A stretch of 33,471 nt of DNA from Syntrophomonadaceae bacterium (GTDB lineage: Bacteria > Bacillota > Syntrophomonadia > Syntrophomonadales > Syntrophomonadaceae), in NCBI GenBank assembly GCA_018432955.1, contig JAHDSE010000161.1, forward strand, positions 1 to 33,471, written 5' to 3'. Position numbers and translations under genes: made by a program. This document shows positions 1 through 7,490 of this stretch, one piece after another (the stretch's first letter is position 1; each line of letters opens with the position of its first letter). The notes under the pieces were generated by a model. It ran no database searches and was not told the DNA's origin. It saw nothing but the letters and a program-made list of their open reading frames with translations.

Positions 1-52
1 AAAAAAAAAAAAAAAAAAGTCTGTTTTCTGACTCAAAAGTCAGTTAACAGAC
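1..52 (-). terminator. Intrinsic terminator of the murI-rph-rdgB-yfcE cluster
   Basis: Read on the minus strand, two stacked stems (CTGACT/AGTCAG inside GTCTGTT/AACAGAC, separated by a TT/TT internal loop) are followed by a run of 18 T. It starts about 30 nt after the yfcE stop, the expected place and form for a rho-independent terminator. Confidence 0.85.
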
Positions 53-82
53 AATCCTTTTATATTCGAAGCTAACTTTATC

Positions 83-559
83 TTAAGTTTTCAAATATAT
101 AATCTCAGGAGAAAAGACCAGAGAATCAGCTTTAATCATCGCATAACTCCCGATTTTACCCATACGTGGAAGCGATGGGCTGCCAGGGTTTATTAACCAC
201 AGATTATCAAATTCCTCGCATAAAGGTACATGAGTATGTCCAAATAAAACCACATCAGCTTCCACTTCTTTGCCACGATAATAAAGTGATTGCAAGTTAT
301 GTTTTACTCCATACTGGTGTCCATGAACAATATAAAAGCGTTTTCCTGCCATCTCTATAAGTTTTTCTGCAGAACCTGCCTTCCTGGCATCACAATTGCC
401 GACCACAGCATCAAAGCCGAGTTTCAAATGATAAGCTATTCTCCGGGCATCACTGTAATGATCACCGGTAAAAAACATATAATCAGGTTTTTTGGCCCGC
501 AGTTCCTTTTTTATTTTTTCTATCCTGCCATGTGTATCGCCGACCACAGCAATCCTCAT
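83..559 (-). CDS. YfcE/MJ0936-type metallophosphoesterase
   Basis: A 158-residue calcineurin-like phosphoesterase. The metal-binding motifs of the family are in order: GDTHG near residue 8, a GD near 32, GNCD near 54, an HGHQYG motif near 79 and GHTH near 107. Small proteins of this class are cytoplasmic, metal-dependent phosphodiesterases whose natural substrates are mostly unclear. It is the last gene of the cluster, 31 nt after rdgB, and corresponds by position to ysnB of the Bacillus racE-gerM-rph-ysnA-ysnB locus. The ATG has a GAGGG ribosome-binding site about 8 nt upstream. Length and motifs are normal; family assignment is secure, substrate unknown. Confidence 0.9.
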   Translation of the reverse strand: MRIAVVGDTHGRIEKIKKELRAKKPDYMFFTGDHYSDARRIAYHLKLGFDAVVGNCDARKAGSAEKLIEMAGKRFYIVHGHQYGVKHNLQSLYYRGKEVEADVVLFGHTHVPLCEEFDNLWLINPGSPSLPRMGKIGSYAMIKADSLVFSPEIIYLKT

Positions 560-590
560 ACATAATGCCCTCCCCTCAAGGGCCAGAACA

Positions 591-1196
591 TCATCCCTGG
601 CAAAAATACTTTTCTATCAGGGGCCGGGCTTTCTGCAAAGCCTTTCCCCGATGACTTATACGGTTCTTTTCATATGCAGAAAGCTGGGCAAAACTTTTTT
701 CATAGCCATCGGGAATAAATAAAGGATCATAGCCAAATCCCCCGCTGCCCATAGGCGAAAAAGCTATCCTACCCGGGCAGTTGCCCTCAACGGTCTCCAC
801 ATTTCCATCCTTATCACTAAAAGCAATCACACACACAAAACGTGCTGTCCTGTGTCCTGCATCGATATCCTTCATCATCAACAGTAGTTTTTCATTGTTT
901 TTTGAATCATCAGTATTTATACCGGCATAACGAGCAGAATATATTCCCGGTTCTCCATTCAGGGCATCCACGACCAAGCCGGAATCATCAGCCAGGCAAA
1001 ACATGGAACTGTAAGCAGCAGTTTCGACTGCTTTTTTTACGGCATTTTCCGCAAACGAATTCCCGTCTTCTTCAATCTCTGGAACACTGCTGATTTCATC
1101 CAGGGTCAATATCCCTATTTTCATACCCTTCAATATTTCCTGCAGCTCTCTTTTTTTGTTCTGGTTTCTGCTGGCCAAGAGGATTTTTTTTTGCAT
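591..1196 (-). CDS. rdgB: XTP/dITP diphosphatase (RdgB/HAM1 family)
   Basis: A 201-residue nucleotide house-cleaning enzyme that hydrolyses dITP, XTP and ITP to monophosphates and pyrophosphate. It starts with the family signature around LLASRNQNKKRE, has the FAENAVKKA stretch (residues 49-57), the catalytic LADDSGLVVDAL block near 68-79, the YSARYAG motif near 86-92, and GGFGYDPLF with the late SHRGKAL block. The ATG is preceded by GGAGAG and lies 5 nt after the rph stop, so the two are translated from one message. It corresponds to ysnA in the conserved Firmicute order. Nothing unusual. Confidence 0.95.
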   Translation of the reverse strand: MQKKILLASRNQNKKRELQEILKGMKIGILTLDEISSVPEIEEDGNSFAENAVKKAVETAAYSSMFCLADDSGLVVDALNGEPGIYSARYAGINTDDSKNNEKLLLMMKDIDAGHRTARFVCVIAFSDKDGNVETVEGNCPGRIAFSPMGSGGFGYDPLFIPDGYEKSFAQLSAYEKNRISHRGKALQKARPLIEKYFCQG

Positions 1197-1201
1197 AAGA
1201 G

Positions 1202-1921
1202 CTACTCTCCTATTATACTTTTCTGCATTGCGATTAGTTCCTGTATACCTTTTTCAGCCAGGTTCAAAAGAATATCCAGTTTGTCTTTCCCGAAGCTCAT
1301 CCCTTCGGCAGTCCCCTGTATTTCGACAAATTCGCCCTTGCCGGTCATTACTACATTCATATCCACATCTGCTCTAAAATCCTCAATATATTCCAGATCC
1401 AAAACCGGCACTCCATCTACTATGCCCACACTTATTGCAGCAAGGTAGTCAGTAACAGGAATCTCTTCCAGGAGTTCTGCTTCTTGTAATTTTTTAAGAG
1501 CCAGGTAAAGAGCAACAAAACTGCCGCTTATGGCAGCCGTTCTGGTTCCTCCATCAGCCTGTATTACATCACAATCAATCCAAATGGTCCTCTCCCCCAG
1601 TTTATCCAAATCCACAACTGCCCGCAGAGACCTGCCAATCAACCTCTGTATCTCCGATGTTCTTCCGCTAATCTTGCCCCTGCTCGCTTCACGCTGTGTT
1701 CTGGTCTCAGTAGAAGCTGGCAGCAGTGAGTACTCAGCAGTTATCCAGCCTTTCCCGCTTCCCCTCAAAAAGGGCGGCACCTTCTCCTCAACCATGGCCG
1801 AGCACAGAACCCTGGTATCACCGGTTTCAATCAAAACCGAACCATCAGGATGTTTTATAAATCCTGGAGTTATGCTTATCTCTCTCATCTCATTATCCAG
1901 CCTGTTATTTGGTCTGCTCAT
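1202..1921 (-). CDS. rph: Ribonuclease PH
   Basis: A 239-residue phosphorolytic 3'-5' exoribonuclease that trims tRNA 3' ends using phosphate. Full length for the family and well conserved, including the [12 protein letters not shown] start, the GDTRVLCSA strand, the arginine-rich [20 protein letters not shown] segment that binds phosphate and RNA, the [18 protein letters not shown] core and the C-terminal EGMSF. The ATG has a strong GGAGG site 7 nt upstream. It is the first of three tightly packed genes (rph-rdgB-yfcE) and has a hairpin and possible promoter of its own upstream, so it may be partly uncoupled from the two iron-sulfur genes before it. Confidence 0.96.
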   Translation of the reverse strand: MSRPNNRLDNEMREISITPGFIKHPDGSVLIETGDTRVLCSAMVEEKVPPFLRGSGKGWITAEYSLLPASTETRTQREASRGKISGRTSEIQRLIGRSLRAVVDLDKLGERTIWIDCDVIQADGGTRTAAISGSFVALYLALKKLQEAELLEEIPVTDYLAAISVGIVDGVPVLDLEYIEDFRADVDMNVVMTGKGEFVEIQGTAEGMSFGKDKLDILLNLAEKGIQELIAMQKSIIGE

Positions 1922-1951
1922 TACTAAACCTCCAAAATAAATTTCTTACAT

Positions 1952-1980
1952 ATTATATATAAACCTCAGGCAGGCTTAAA
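1952..1980 (-). promoter_or_regulatory. Possible sigma-A promoter for rph-rdgB-yfcE
   Basis: On the minus strand a TATAAT box (1952-1957) stands 17 nt from TTTAAG (1975-1980), about 30 nt before the rph start. The -10 is consensus and the -35 is weak and lies inside the preceding hairpin, so this is tentative. Confidence 0.4.
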
Positions 1981-1995
1981 CAGATAAAGCCTGCC
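1969..1995 (-). terminator. Hairpin between the BcrD-like gene and rph
   Basis: GGCAGGCTT (1969-1977) and AAGCCTGCC (1987-1995) form a 9-bp stem 16 nt after the BcrD-like stop. The minus-strand T-run is poor (TGAGGTTTATAT), so it may be a weak terminator, attenuator or processing site. Confidence 0.5.
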
Positions 1996-2011
1996 ATTAT
2001 GACAGCTAACA

Positions 2012-2782
2012 TCACTCATGCACCATATTGGAACCAAAAATACAAGAGCCAATAGCTCCGTTCAGCTGGGGCTCGGCCAATCTATATACCTCTCTACCCG
2101 TTTCCCGGCTGATTATCAGTTGCAGAGCTGAATTCATAGCCCCACCACCAGATAAAACAATTATTTTACTGGAAAGCTTTCTCAACATAGTGGAAAAGCG
2201 TTTATATAAAGCATAATTGACTCCGGCAGCAAGGCTGGCTGTAGTGTTCCCCTCCACTATTCGGGCTATGATTTCAGTCTCTCCGAAAATTGCACAGGTA
2301 GAACTCAACTCCACCGCTTCCTCACTGTATGAAGACAATTCATCCAGACTTATTCCCAGAACAGCTGCCATATTCTCCATATATCTGCCAGAACTGGCGG
2401 CACAACGGTCATTGGTCATAAAGTCCACTTCCCTGGCATCTCTTACCAAGACTACCTTTGTATCCTGACCGCCGATATCCAGCAAGGTGAAATCATCGAG
2501 GGCAGACTGGAATACTGCTCCCCGGACATGAGCCTGGATTTCCGGTATATGTACGGCTCCTTCCACCTGCACAGCAATCTTCCCATAGCCGGTTGCTACC
2601 AGTTGATCCTGTTCAAAACCCAGTTCATCAAAATTTATTTTCAGACTGCCCTTAGCAGTACTGCCATATTTACGATAAAATGTAATAGTATCATAAACAG
2701 CATGATGAACTATACTATCACCTGTCATCTGTACTATTTTTATACTTCTGGAACCCAGATCAATACCTATCAAGCAAATCAT
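2012..2782 (-). CDS. BadF/BcrD/HgdC-type ATPase, activator of a 2-hydroxyacyl-CoA dehydratase-like protein
   Basis: A 256-residue member of the ASKHA-fold, iron-sulfur ATPases that inject low-potential electrons into dehydratase or benzoyl-CoA reductase partners, two ATP per electron. Visible features are the phosphate-binding IGIDLGSRS at the N terminus, DIGGQD at 102-107, and the two cysteines that bridge a [4Fe-4S] cluster at the homodimer interface: Cys127 (TNDRCAASSGR) and Cys163 (STCAIFGETE). LSGGGAMN near 215 completes the nucleotide site. The ATG directly abuts an AAAGG, so a TTG at 2773 with 8-nt spacing is an alternative start (253 residues). It follows its likely partner by 65 nt. 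Family secure; which reaction it powers is unknown. Confidence 0.85.
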   Translation of the reverse strand: MICLIGIDLGSRSIKIVQMTGDSIVHHAVYDTITFYRKYGSTAKGSLKINFDELGFEQDQLVATGYGKIAVQVEGAVHIPEIQAHVRGAVFQSALDDFTLLDIGGQDTKVVLVRDAREVDFMTNDRCAASSGRYMENMAAVLGISLDELSSYSEEAVELSSTCAIFGETEIIARIVEGNTTASLAAGVNYALYKRFSTMLRKLSSKIIVLSGGGAMNSALQLIISRETGREVYRLAEPQLNGAIGSCIFGSNMVHE

Positions 2783-2847
2783 CCTTTATTAGATGCAGTG
2801 TTTTGTTCATTATTAAGAAATCTTAAGCCAATCATAGAAATCAGCGT

Positions 2848-3837
2848 CTATTTACAAATTTTCGGTTTAAGCATATTCACAAATGCCTCCAGGCGCATAC
2901 GGCTTCTGGCATCTACTTTACCAGGCCTGTCCCCTTCCAGAGTCAAAAAAGGCATTTTAAGCTTTTCTCTGAAAATAAGATCCTCTATCTGACGAAAACA
3001 AAAAGTCTGGGTATAGTGAATTATTCCGTCCACTTTCCTTAAGCCAATCTCTCTTTCAATATCCTTAAGACGTGCAAAAGCCCCGTATGGGTAGGTATAT
3101 AACAAATACTGTTCATAAATGTCCCTGCTGTCAAATGGCATGGAAAACTGCCTCTGAACTTCATTAAAAACTACCTGTGCTCCTATTGAATCGAGAAAGG
3201 AATAAATGTCAGTAAAAATAGGCGGAACACCAATAAAGGCCAGACGGACTCCATCGTCATATGGCTCTCGCAGCCTGGCTTCATTAATAAAATGCTCCAG
3301 TTCCTGTCCATACTTAACCGGGTCGCCATTGAAATCACTGGAGGAAACCAGGTAATAGTGGTTCTCGAAAGCTGTAACCTGCTGCTCACGCCAGGTCATA
3401 AGGTCAATTTGATGACACAATCGACGAACCTGCGCAAGCTCTTCTTTTATTTTATGGACCGCGGCATATTCCACGCCGAAATAGTCCATAAGCCTGTAAA
3501 CCTGCATTTTAAGCATTTCCCGATCACGATCAAAAGGAAAAGCAAATGGTATAATATTGAGGTTTTTCAGTTGCAGAGTCTCCATCAGGGCCTGGGTATT
3601 ACTGCAGTCACCCTGCATTACTGCTATTACCGCTTCCATCTCACTTTCCAGACTCACCGAATACAGCCCCTTAATCCACCCGCAGGTGTTGCGAGGATAG
3701 CCGGCTTCTTCAGCTATTTCCACCAGAGCCTGCGCCCTTTCAGAATTGATAAAAATATTATTCAAGTCAACTGGAATTTTCCCGGCAGCAAGGATAATTT
3801 CTACCGGGATGCTCGTAGTAAAACCGATTTTCCCCAT
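2848..3837 (-). CDS. HgdB/BcrC-like 2-hydroxyacyl-CoA dehydratase family protein (orphan D-type subunit)
   Basis: A 329-residue protein of the 2-hydroxyglutaryl-CoA dehydratase D-component family. The three cysteines expected to hold an iron-sulfur cluster are present: Cys52 (NTCGWIKGLYS), Cys78 (MQGDCSNTQ) and Cys280 (TQTFCFRQIED). It sits 10 nt after murI and before the matching ATPase, so the two probably form a reductase pair. The separate second dehydratase subunit (HgdA-like) and any CoA-transferase for hydroxyacids are missing here. That resembles orphan pairs such as E. coli YjiM/YjiL and the double-cubane cluster proteins rather than an amino-acid fermentation operon. Family assignment is good; substrate cannot be named. 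Confidence 0.8.
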   Translation of the reverse strand: MGKIGFTTSIPVEIILAAGKIPVDLNNIFINSERAQALVEIAEEAGYPRNTCGWIKGLYSVSLESEMEAVIAVMQGDCSNTQALMETLQLKNLNIIPFAFPFDRDREMLKMQVYRLMDYFGVEYAAVHKIKEELAQVRRLCHQIDLMTWREQQVTAFENHYYLVSSSDFNGDPVKYGQELEHFINEARLREPYDDGVRLAFIGVPPIFTDIYSFLDSIGAQVVFNEVQRQFSMPFDSRDIYEQYLLYTYPYGAFARLKDIEREIGLRKVDGIIHYTQTFCFRQIEDLIFREKLKMPFLTLEGDRPGKVDARSRMRLEAFVNMLKPKICK

Positions 3838-3847
3838 AATAACTACC

Positions 3848-4651
3848 TCAATCCAGATTTACTTTGCGGACTTCTTTCAGAGTATCCCCTATCAGGTTCT
3901 TGCCCACCTTATAGAAAGAATCATCATTCCCGCTTACATAAAAATGATGGAATGCTCTGCAGTTGTCATCATTGAGCATCCCTTTCTGTGAAAAGACTTC
4001 ACGTATTTCAACTATAGTCTGGCAGGAAGGGTCAACAGTAATAATATTTTTCCCAGCAAATCCCTCAATAGCCGGTACCAGAAAAGGATAATGGGTACAT
4101 CCCAGTACCAGGGTGTCAATTCCTCGCTCCAACAAGGGACCTATATATTCCCTGACAGCTTTATTAACTTCTTCTCCATAAAGTCTACCGCTTTCAACCA
4201 GGGGCACGAAACGGGAACAAGCCGTTTCATAAACTTCAAAACCAGGACAGATATTTTTTATTTCCCTGCTATAAGCCAGGCTGTTGACTGTCGCCTGTGT
4301 AGCTGCAATACCTATTTTCCCATTTTTACTGCACTTCACCGCTGCTCTGGCACCTGCCTTGACAACTCCGAGCATAGGCAGAGAGTAATGCCGCGATAAT
4401 TCAGGCAAAGTAATTGATGAATGCGTACCACAGGCTATGATTATTGCTTTTACTTTCTTTTTAATGAGAAAGGATATTATTTTATGGGCATAATTAAATA
4501 GCTGTTCTCTGCTCTTGTTTCCATAAGGAACATTCGCTGTATCACCAAAATAAATAAAACTTTCAGCAGGCATCTGTTCTAAAAGTGCTTTTACTACTGT
4601 TAAGCCGCCAACACCAGAATCAAAGATCCCTATAGGAGAGGTTTTTCCCAA
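3848..4651 (-). CDS. murI: Glutamate racemase
   Basis: A 267-residue cofactor-independent racemase making D-glutamate for peptidoglycan. It carries IGIFDSGVGGLTV at the N terminus and the two catalytic cysteines at Cys74 and Cys185 (LVLGCTHYPFL). The first cysteine motif reads ACGTHSS rather than the usual ACNT, so the residue after the catalytic Cys differs from the textbook motif. A GTG at 4660 overlaps the Shine-Dalgarno sequence; the TTG at 4651, 8 nt after GAGG, is the better start and gives MGKTSPIGIFDSG. It leads the group murI - HgdB-like - BcrD-like - rph. Confidence 0.9.
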   Translation of the reverse strand: MGKTSPIGIFDSGVGGLTVVKALLEQMPAESFIYFGDTANVPYGNKSREQLFNYAHKIISFLIKKKVKAIIIACGTHSSITLPELSRHYSLPMLGVVKAGARAAVKCSKNGKIGIAATQATVNSLAYSREIKNICPGFEVYETACSRFVPLVESGRLYGEEVNKAVREYIGPLLERGIDTLVLGCTHYPFLVPAIEGFAGKNIITVDPSCQTIVEIREVFSQKGMLNDDNCRAFHHFYVSGNDDSFYKVGKNLIGDTLKEVRKVNLD

Positions 4652-4855
4652 AATCAACACCTCAATAAAAATAAGATATGAGGATGCCCTGAAAATATCT
4701 GTTAATAAATTGTATTGGATTTCCTGGCACTTCCCCTGAATAGGGTACCACTTTTATTCAATATATTCTATATTAAGTTTTCCCCTGGTTTGCACAAGAA
4801 AACCCAAATAAAACCGACTTATTTAATCAAAACACCAGAGGTCTCCCGGCAAGAG

Positions 4856-5464
4856 CTATGGTTGCGAAGAATAAGCGATTTCAATGGGATTGGAAAGGTC
4901 AGCAAATCCAGCAAGCCTATCTGTTCTTTGTCCATTTATCATAAAAGCAATTCTCTGGACTGTAGGAAACTGTCCCAGGGTTTTGCTGATAGACTCCAGC
5001 ATCAAATCCTCCTCTTGAGCATTTTTACAGTCTTGTACTTCGGTACTGAAATCCAATATACAGAGTCCGTCTTCAGTAATATTGATATCCAAAAGCCTGG
5101 TACCTTCAGGAAAAACCCTGGTATATTCAGAGCTTTTTGGACCATTGATTAATTCTTCAATAGTTTCACGAGCAATTCCTTCAGCCTTTTCAATATTTCT
5201 CCTTTCAATTGCCAGCTTATTCTCATCAGAATCCGCAAAATACAATACTATTTCCGTATGATCTTTCACTTCCACAGGCTTTGAAGGCAATACAGGCTTG
5301 TCTTCTTTTTCCTCTTCATCTGCCTTATCTTGATCAGGGGCAATTTTAATCAATTCTTTCCAGGCATTAAGTCTGCTATCGTCTTCAGGAGATAAGCATC
5401 CTCCGCTCAGTAAGCAAACCCCCAAAAGAATTGTCGCTAATACAGCAATCAATTTTCTGGTCAT
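4856..5464 (-). CDS. GerMN-domain lipoprotein (GerM-like)
   Basis: A 202-residue exported protein. Residues 1-23 form a signal peptide with a lipobox-like LLSGGC ending at Cys23, predicting attachment to the outer face of the membrane. A charged, low-complexity linker rich in Asp, Glu and Lys (about 40-62) leads to a GerMN domain from roughly 70 to 195, recognisable by the ETIEELINGP segment and the DFSTEVQD strand. In Bacillus, gerM lies in the racE-gerM-rph cluster and functions in sporulation and germination; here it lies just upstream of murI. The ATG has a strong GGAGGAG site. Role in spore assembly is inferred from family and context. Confidence 0.82.
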   Translation of the reverse strand: MTRKLIAVLATILLGVCLLSGGCLSPEDDSRLNAWKELIKIAPDQDKADEEEKEDKPVLPSKPVEVKDHTEIVLYFADSDENKLAIERRNIEKAEGIARETIEELINGPKSSEYTRVFPEGTRLLDINITEDGLCILDFSTEVQDCKNAQEEDLMLESISKTLGQFPTVQRIAFMINGQRTDRLAGFADLSNPIEIAYSSQP

Positions 5465-5538
5465 TATTTCTCCTCCCTCCTTAATCTTCTTCTATAGAAT
5501 ACGAGGCCAGTCCATTATTTATGACTAATCATAATAAG

Positions 5539-5566
5539 AAAAAAAGAGAGCACCTCTTGGTGCTCT
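5539..5566 (-). terminator. Intrinsic terminator after the MoxR-VWA operon
   Basis: AGAGCACC/GGTGCTCT forms an 8-bp stem with a 4-nt loop (5547-5566). On the minus strand it is followed by C and seven T. It closes the operon ending at 5694 and lies upstream of the GerMN gene. Confidence 0.8.
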
Positions 5567-5589
5567 ATAACGAAGGAGGAGTTATTAAA

Positions 5590-5620
5590 GCAAATTTTGG
5601 TTATCGAAACCTCAATTTGC
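5590..5620. repeat. Inverted repeat between the VWA gene and its terminator
   Basis: GCAAATT/AATTTGC arms enclose an inner GGTT/AACC pair, giving a two-step hairpin 74 nt after the VWA stop codon. It has no T-run on the minus strand. Possibly an mRNA 3' end stabiliser or an operator; function not shown. Confidence 0.4.
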
Positions 5621-5693
5621 ATTTACTTTTACTCTTAGAAAATAATTAAAAATGCTATAATATCTTATTAATAAAATTCATCCATATAATAAT

Positions 5694-7472
5694 CTATGCC
5701 ATTTGACGCTTGCTGTCAAGTATCGTTTTTTTCTCATTATGGATAATATTTATAAGATTGTCCTTGTTCAAATCGTCTACCAGATAAAGAGCACCTTTGG
5801 CACGTTCCACTAACTTCTCCAGATAGTATCGGTTAGACTCTACTCCAATACAAATGAAACGTATATCGTTTTCCGGAATACGATAAGCTGCTTCCATAGC
5901 GTCAGCTTTGGCATCAGTAGTCCACAATGAAGTATTGGGAATCCCATCGGTAATCATTACCAGCAGCGGGTTACGCACCTTACTCTCTTTTATGAGGTTT
6001 ACCGCCGTTACTATCCCGTCTGCCATAGGAGTAAGCCCTGCCGGGGTTATAGTAGCCAGGCCCTTATTCAAAACACTCTGGTTGCGAGTAAAAGGGACCA
6101 CTACCTCACTGCTGCGTTCCTGGAAAGTGACTACAGCCACCTTTTCCTTACCTGTCAAAAGCATGTGTTCAGCCAGAAAACACGCCGCCTGCCTTTTGTC
6201 TCCTGCCATACTGCCACTGGCATCCATTAATAGGCAGACATCAATAGGAACATAGCTTTTTTTATCGTAAAAATGAAGATCCTCTTTTTTTATGGTTAAA
6301 GAATCATCACCTCTGAAAAAGCTGTTCTTCATAGCCTGCAGGATTGTTTCCGGAACTGCCAGGTCACCTGACCAGTTTTTATCCGGATCATTGATAGTTT
6401 TATTATGATTGGTGAACTCCACTTCGGAGTTCTTGTTCGTTATCTCTCCCATTTTACGAAAACGACTGCTGCCCCCGGAGGGAGTTTTCCTTATATTGCG
6501 CCTGATTTCAGTTTCCAACTCACACTTGTGTTTAATAACATATTCTTTTAATTCAAGACCCTTTTTACTCATTATTTTGCCAAATGGGGTATTCTTTATC
6601 AGTCCAAGTTCTTCCAATTGTTCAAGATCATGCTCGACATCGCCCCATTTTTTCTTTTGCTGCTCAATTCCTTTGCGTTTGAATACATTCGTGGAATAGC
6701 TTTCCATAAATTCTTCAATTTCGTCTACGCCGCCAAATTTCTCGGCAAGTTTTAAAATCAGCTGATTAACATTTTCTTTGTCAGGCAACTGCTGGGCATG
6801 GTGTCCCTTGAAATTTTTCCACGGCAGCTTTATATAGCCAGCATAGCTATCCTGTTCTTGTTTCTGATTCCCATGAATGATATTCCTGACTCTGGAAAGT
6901 TTCACTCCGGAAGCCAGGATAACTCCTTCGGCTGCCTCTGCGATAATATATACCATATAATATTCATCACGATTCAAGCGGGCCAATATGTGCAGATGAT
7001 CCCAGCCTTCTTCACCCTCAGTATATGGTTTGACAATACCTTGAAAAAGATCGTAGATAGTCCCTTTACCTTGTTTACTGACTACATAAATCTTATTGGC
7101 ATAGTCAGCAACCATTTTAAAGCGTTCATCTTCTGCGTATTTTAATTGCGGATCCTTATCCAGAAAGTATTCATCCATGGCATTGAATATTGCCTGGGCT
7201 ACCATGCGCGGATCGATTATGCCCGGCCGGTGATATATATCAATATGGACTACCTGATCAGCCTCGACATAATCCAGATAGCTTTTGCCCGCATCACGGT
7301 TGAGAAGAATCTTTATCTGTCCTTTTACCCTCTTTTCAGGCATCCGTGCATGCCCCTTGCGGCTAACCACAGTACTTTCTCCCAAACGGACACCCTGGTC
7401 CTGGCCAAAATAGAGACTGAGGTAGTTGCCTACTGAAGCGGCCTTATCGATACGGGTACGTTCTTCTAACAT
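5694..7472 (-). CDS. VWA-domain protein, Mg-chelatase subunit D-like
   Basis: A 592-residue, probably cytoplasmic protein. The N-terminal 400 residues are not recognised and contain a long lysine/glutamate-rich helical stretch (about 250-330). A von Willebrand A domain occupies about 410-590, with the metal-ion-dependent adhesion site visible as DASGSM (417-422), LTPMADG near 480 and MITDG near 510. It follows the AAA+ ATPase gene by 18 nt with a GGGGGTG ribosome-binding site. MoxR/VWA pairs generally act as ATP-driven chaperones that insert metals or remodel proteins, and chelatases share this architecture. No tetrapyrrole genes are nearby, so chlorophyll-type chelation is unlikely. The client is unknown. 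Confidence 0.8.
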   Translation of the reverse strand: MLEERTRIDKAASVGNYLSLYFGQDQGVRLGESTVVSRKGHARMPEKRVKGQIKILLNRDAGKSYLDYVEADQVVHIDIYHRPGIIDPRMVAQAIFNAMDEYFLDKDPQLKYAEDERFKMVADYANKIYVVSKQGKGTIYDLFQGIVKPYTEGEEGWDHLHILARLNRDEYYMVYIIAEAAEGVILASGVKLSRVRNIIHGNQKQEQDSYAGYIKLPWKNFKGHHAQQLPDKENVNQLILKLAEKFGGVDEIEEFMESYSTNVFKRKGIEQQKKKWGDVEHDLEQLEELGLIKNTPFGKIMSKKGLELKEYVIKHKCELETEIRRNIRKTPSGGSSRFRKMGEITNKNSEVEFTNHNKTINDPDKNWSGDLAVPETILQAMKNSFFRGDDSLTIKKEDLHFYDKKSYVPIDVCLLMDASGSMAGDKRQAACFLAEHMLLTGKEKVAVVTFQERSSEVVVPFTRNQSVLNKGLATITPAGLTPMADGIVTAVNLIKESKVRNPLLVMITDGIPNTSLWTTDAKADAMEAAYRIPENDIRFICIGVESNRYYLEKLVERAKGALYLVDDLNKDNLINIIHNEKKTILDSKRQMA

Positions 7473-7490
7473 AATCCAACACCCCCTTTA

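Noticed and set aside
1530..1940. Long open frame on the plus strand opposite rph
   Set aside because: It mirrors codon bias of the highly conserved rph gene, has no ribosome-binding site and no protein-like pattern. The same holds for other plus-strand frames opposite the minus-strand genes.
4735..4760. T-box-like TGGTACC upstream of murI
   Set aside because: The heptamer is present on the minus strand, but no specifier stem, no AGGGTGGNACCGCG context and no terminator hairpin follow.
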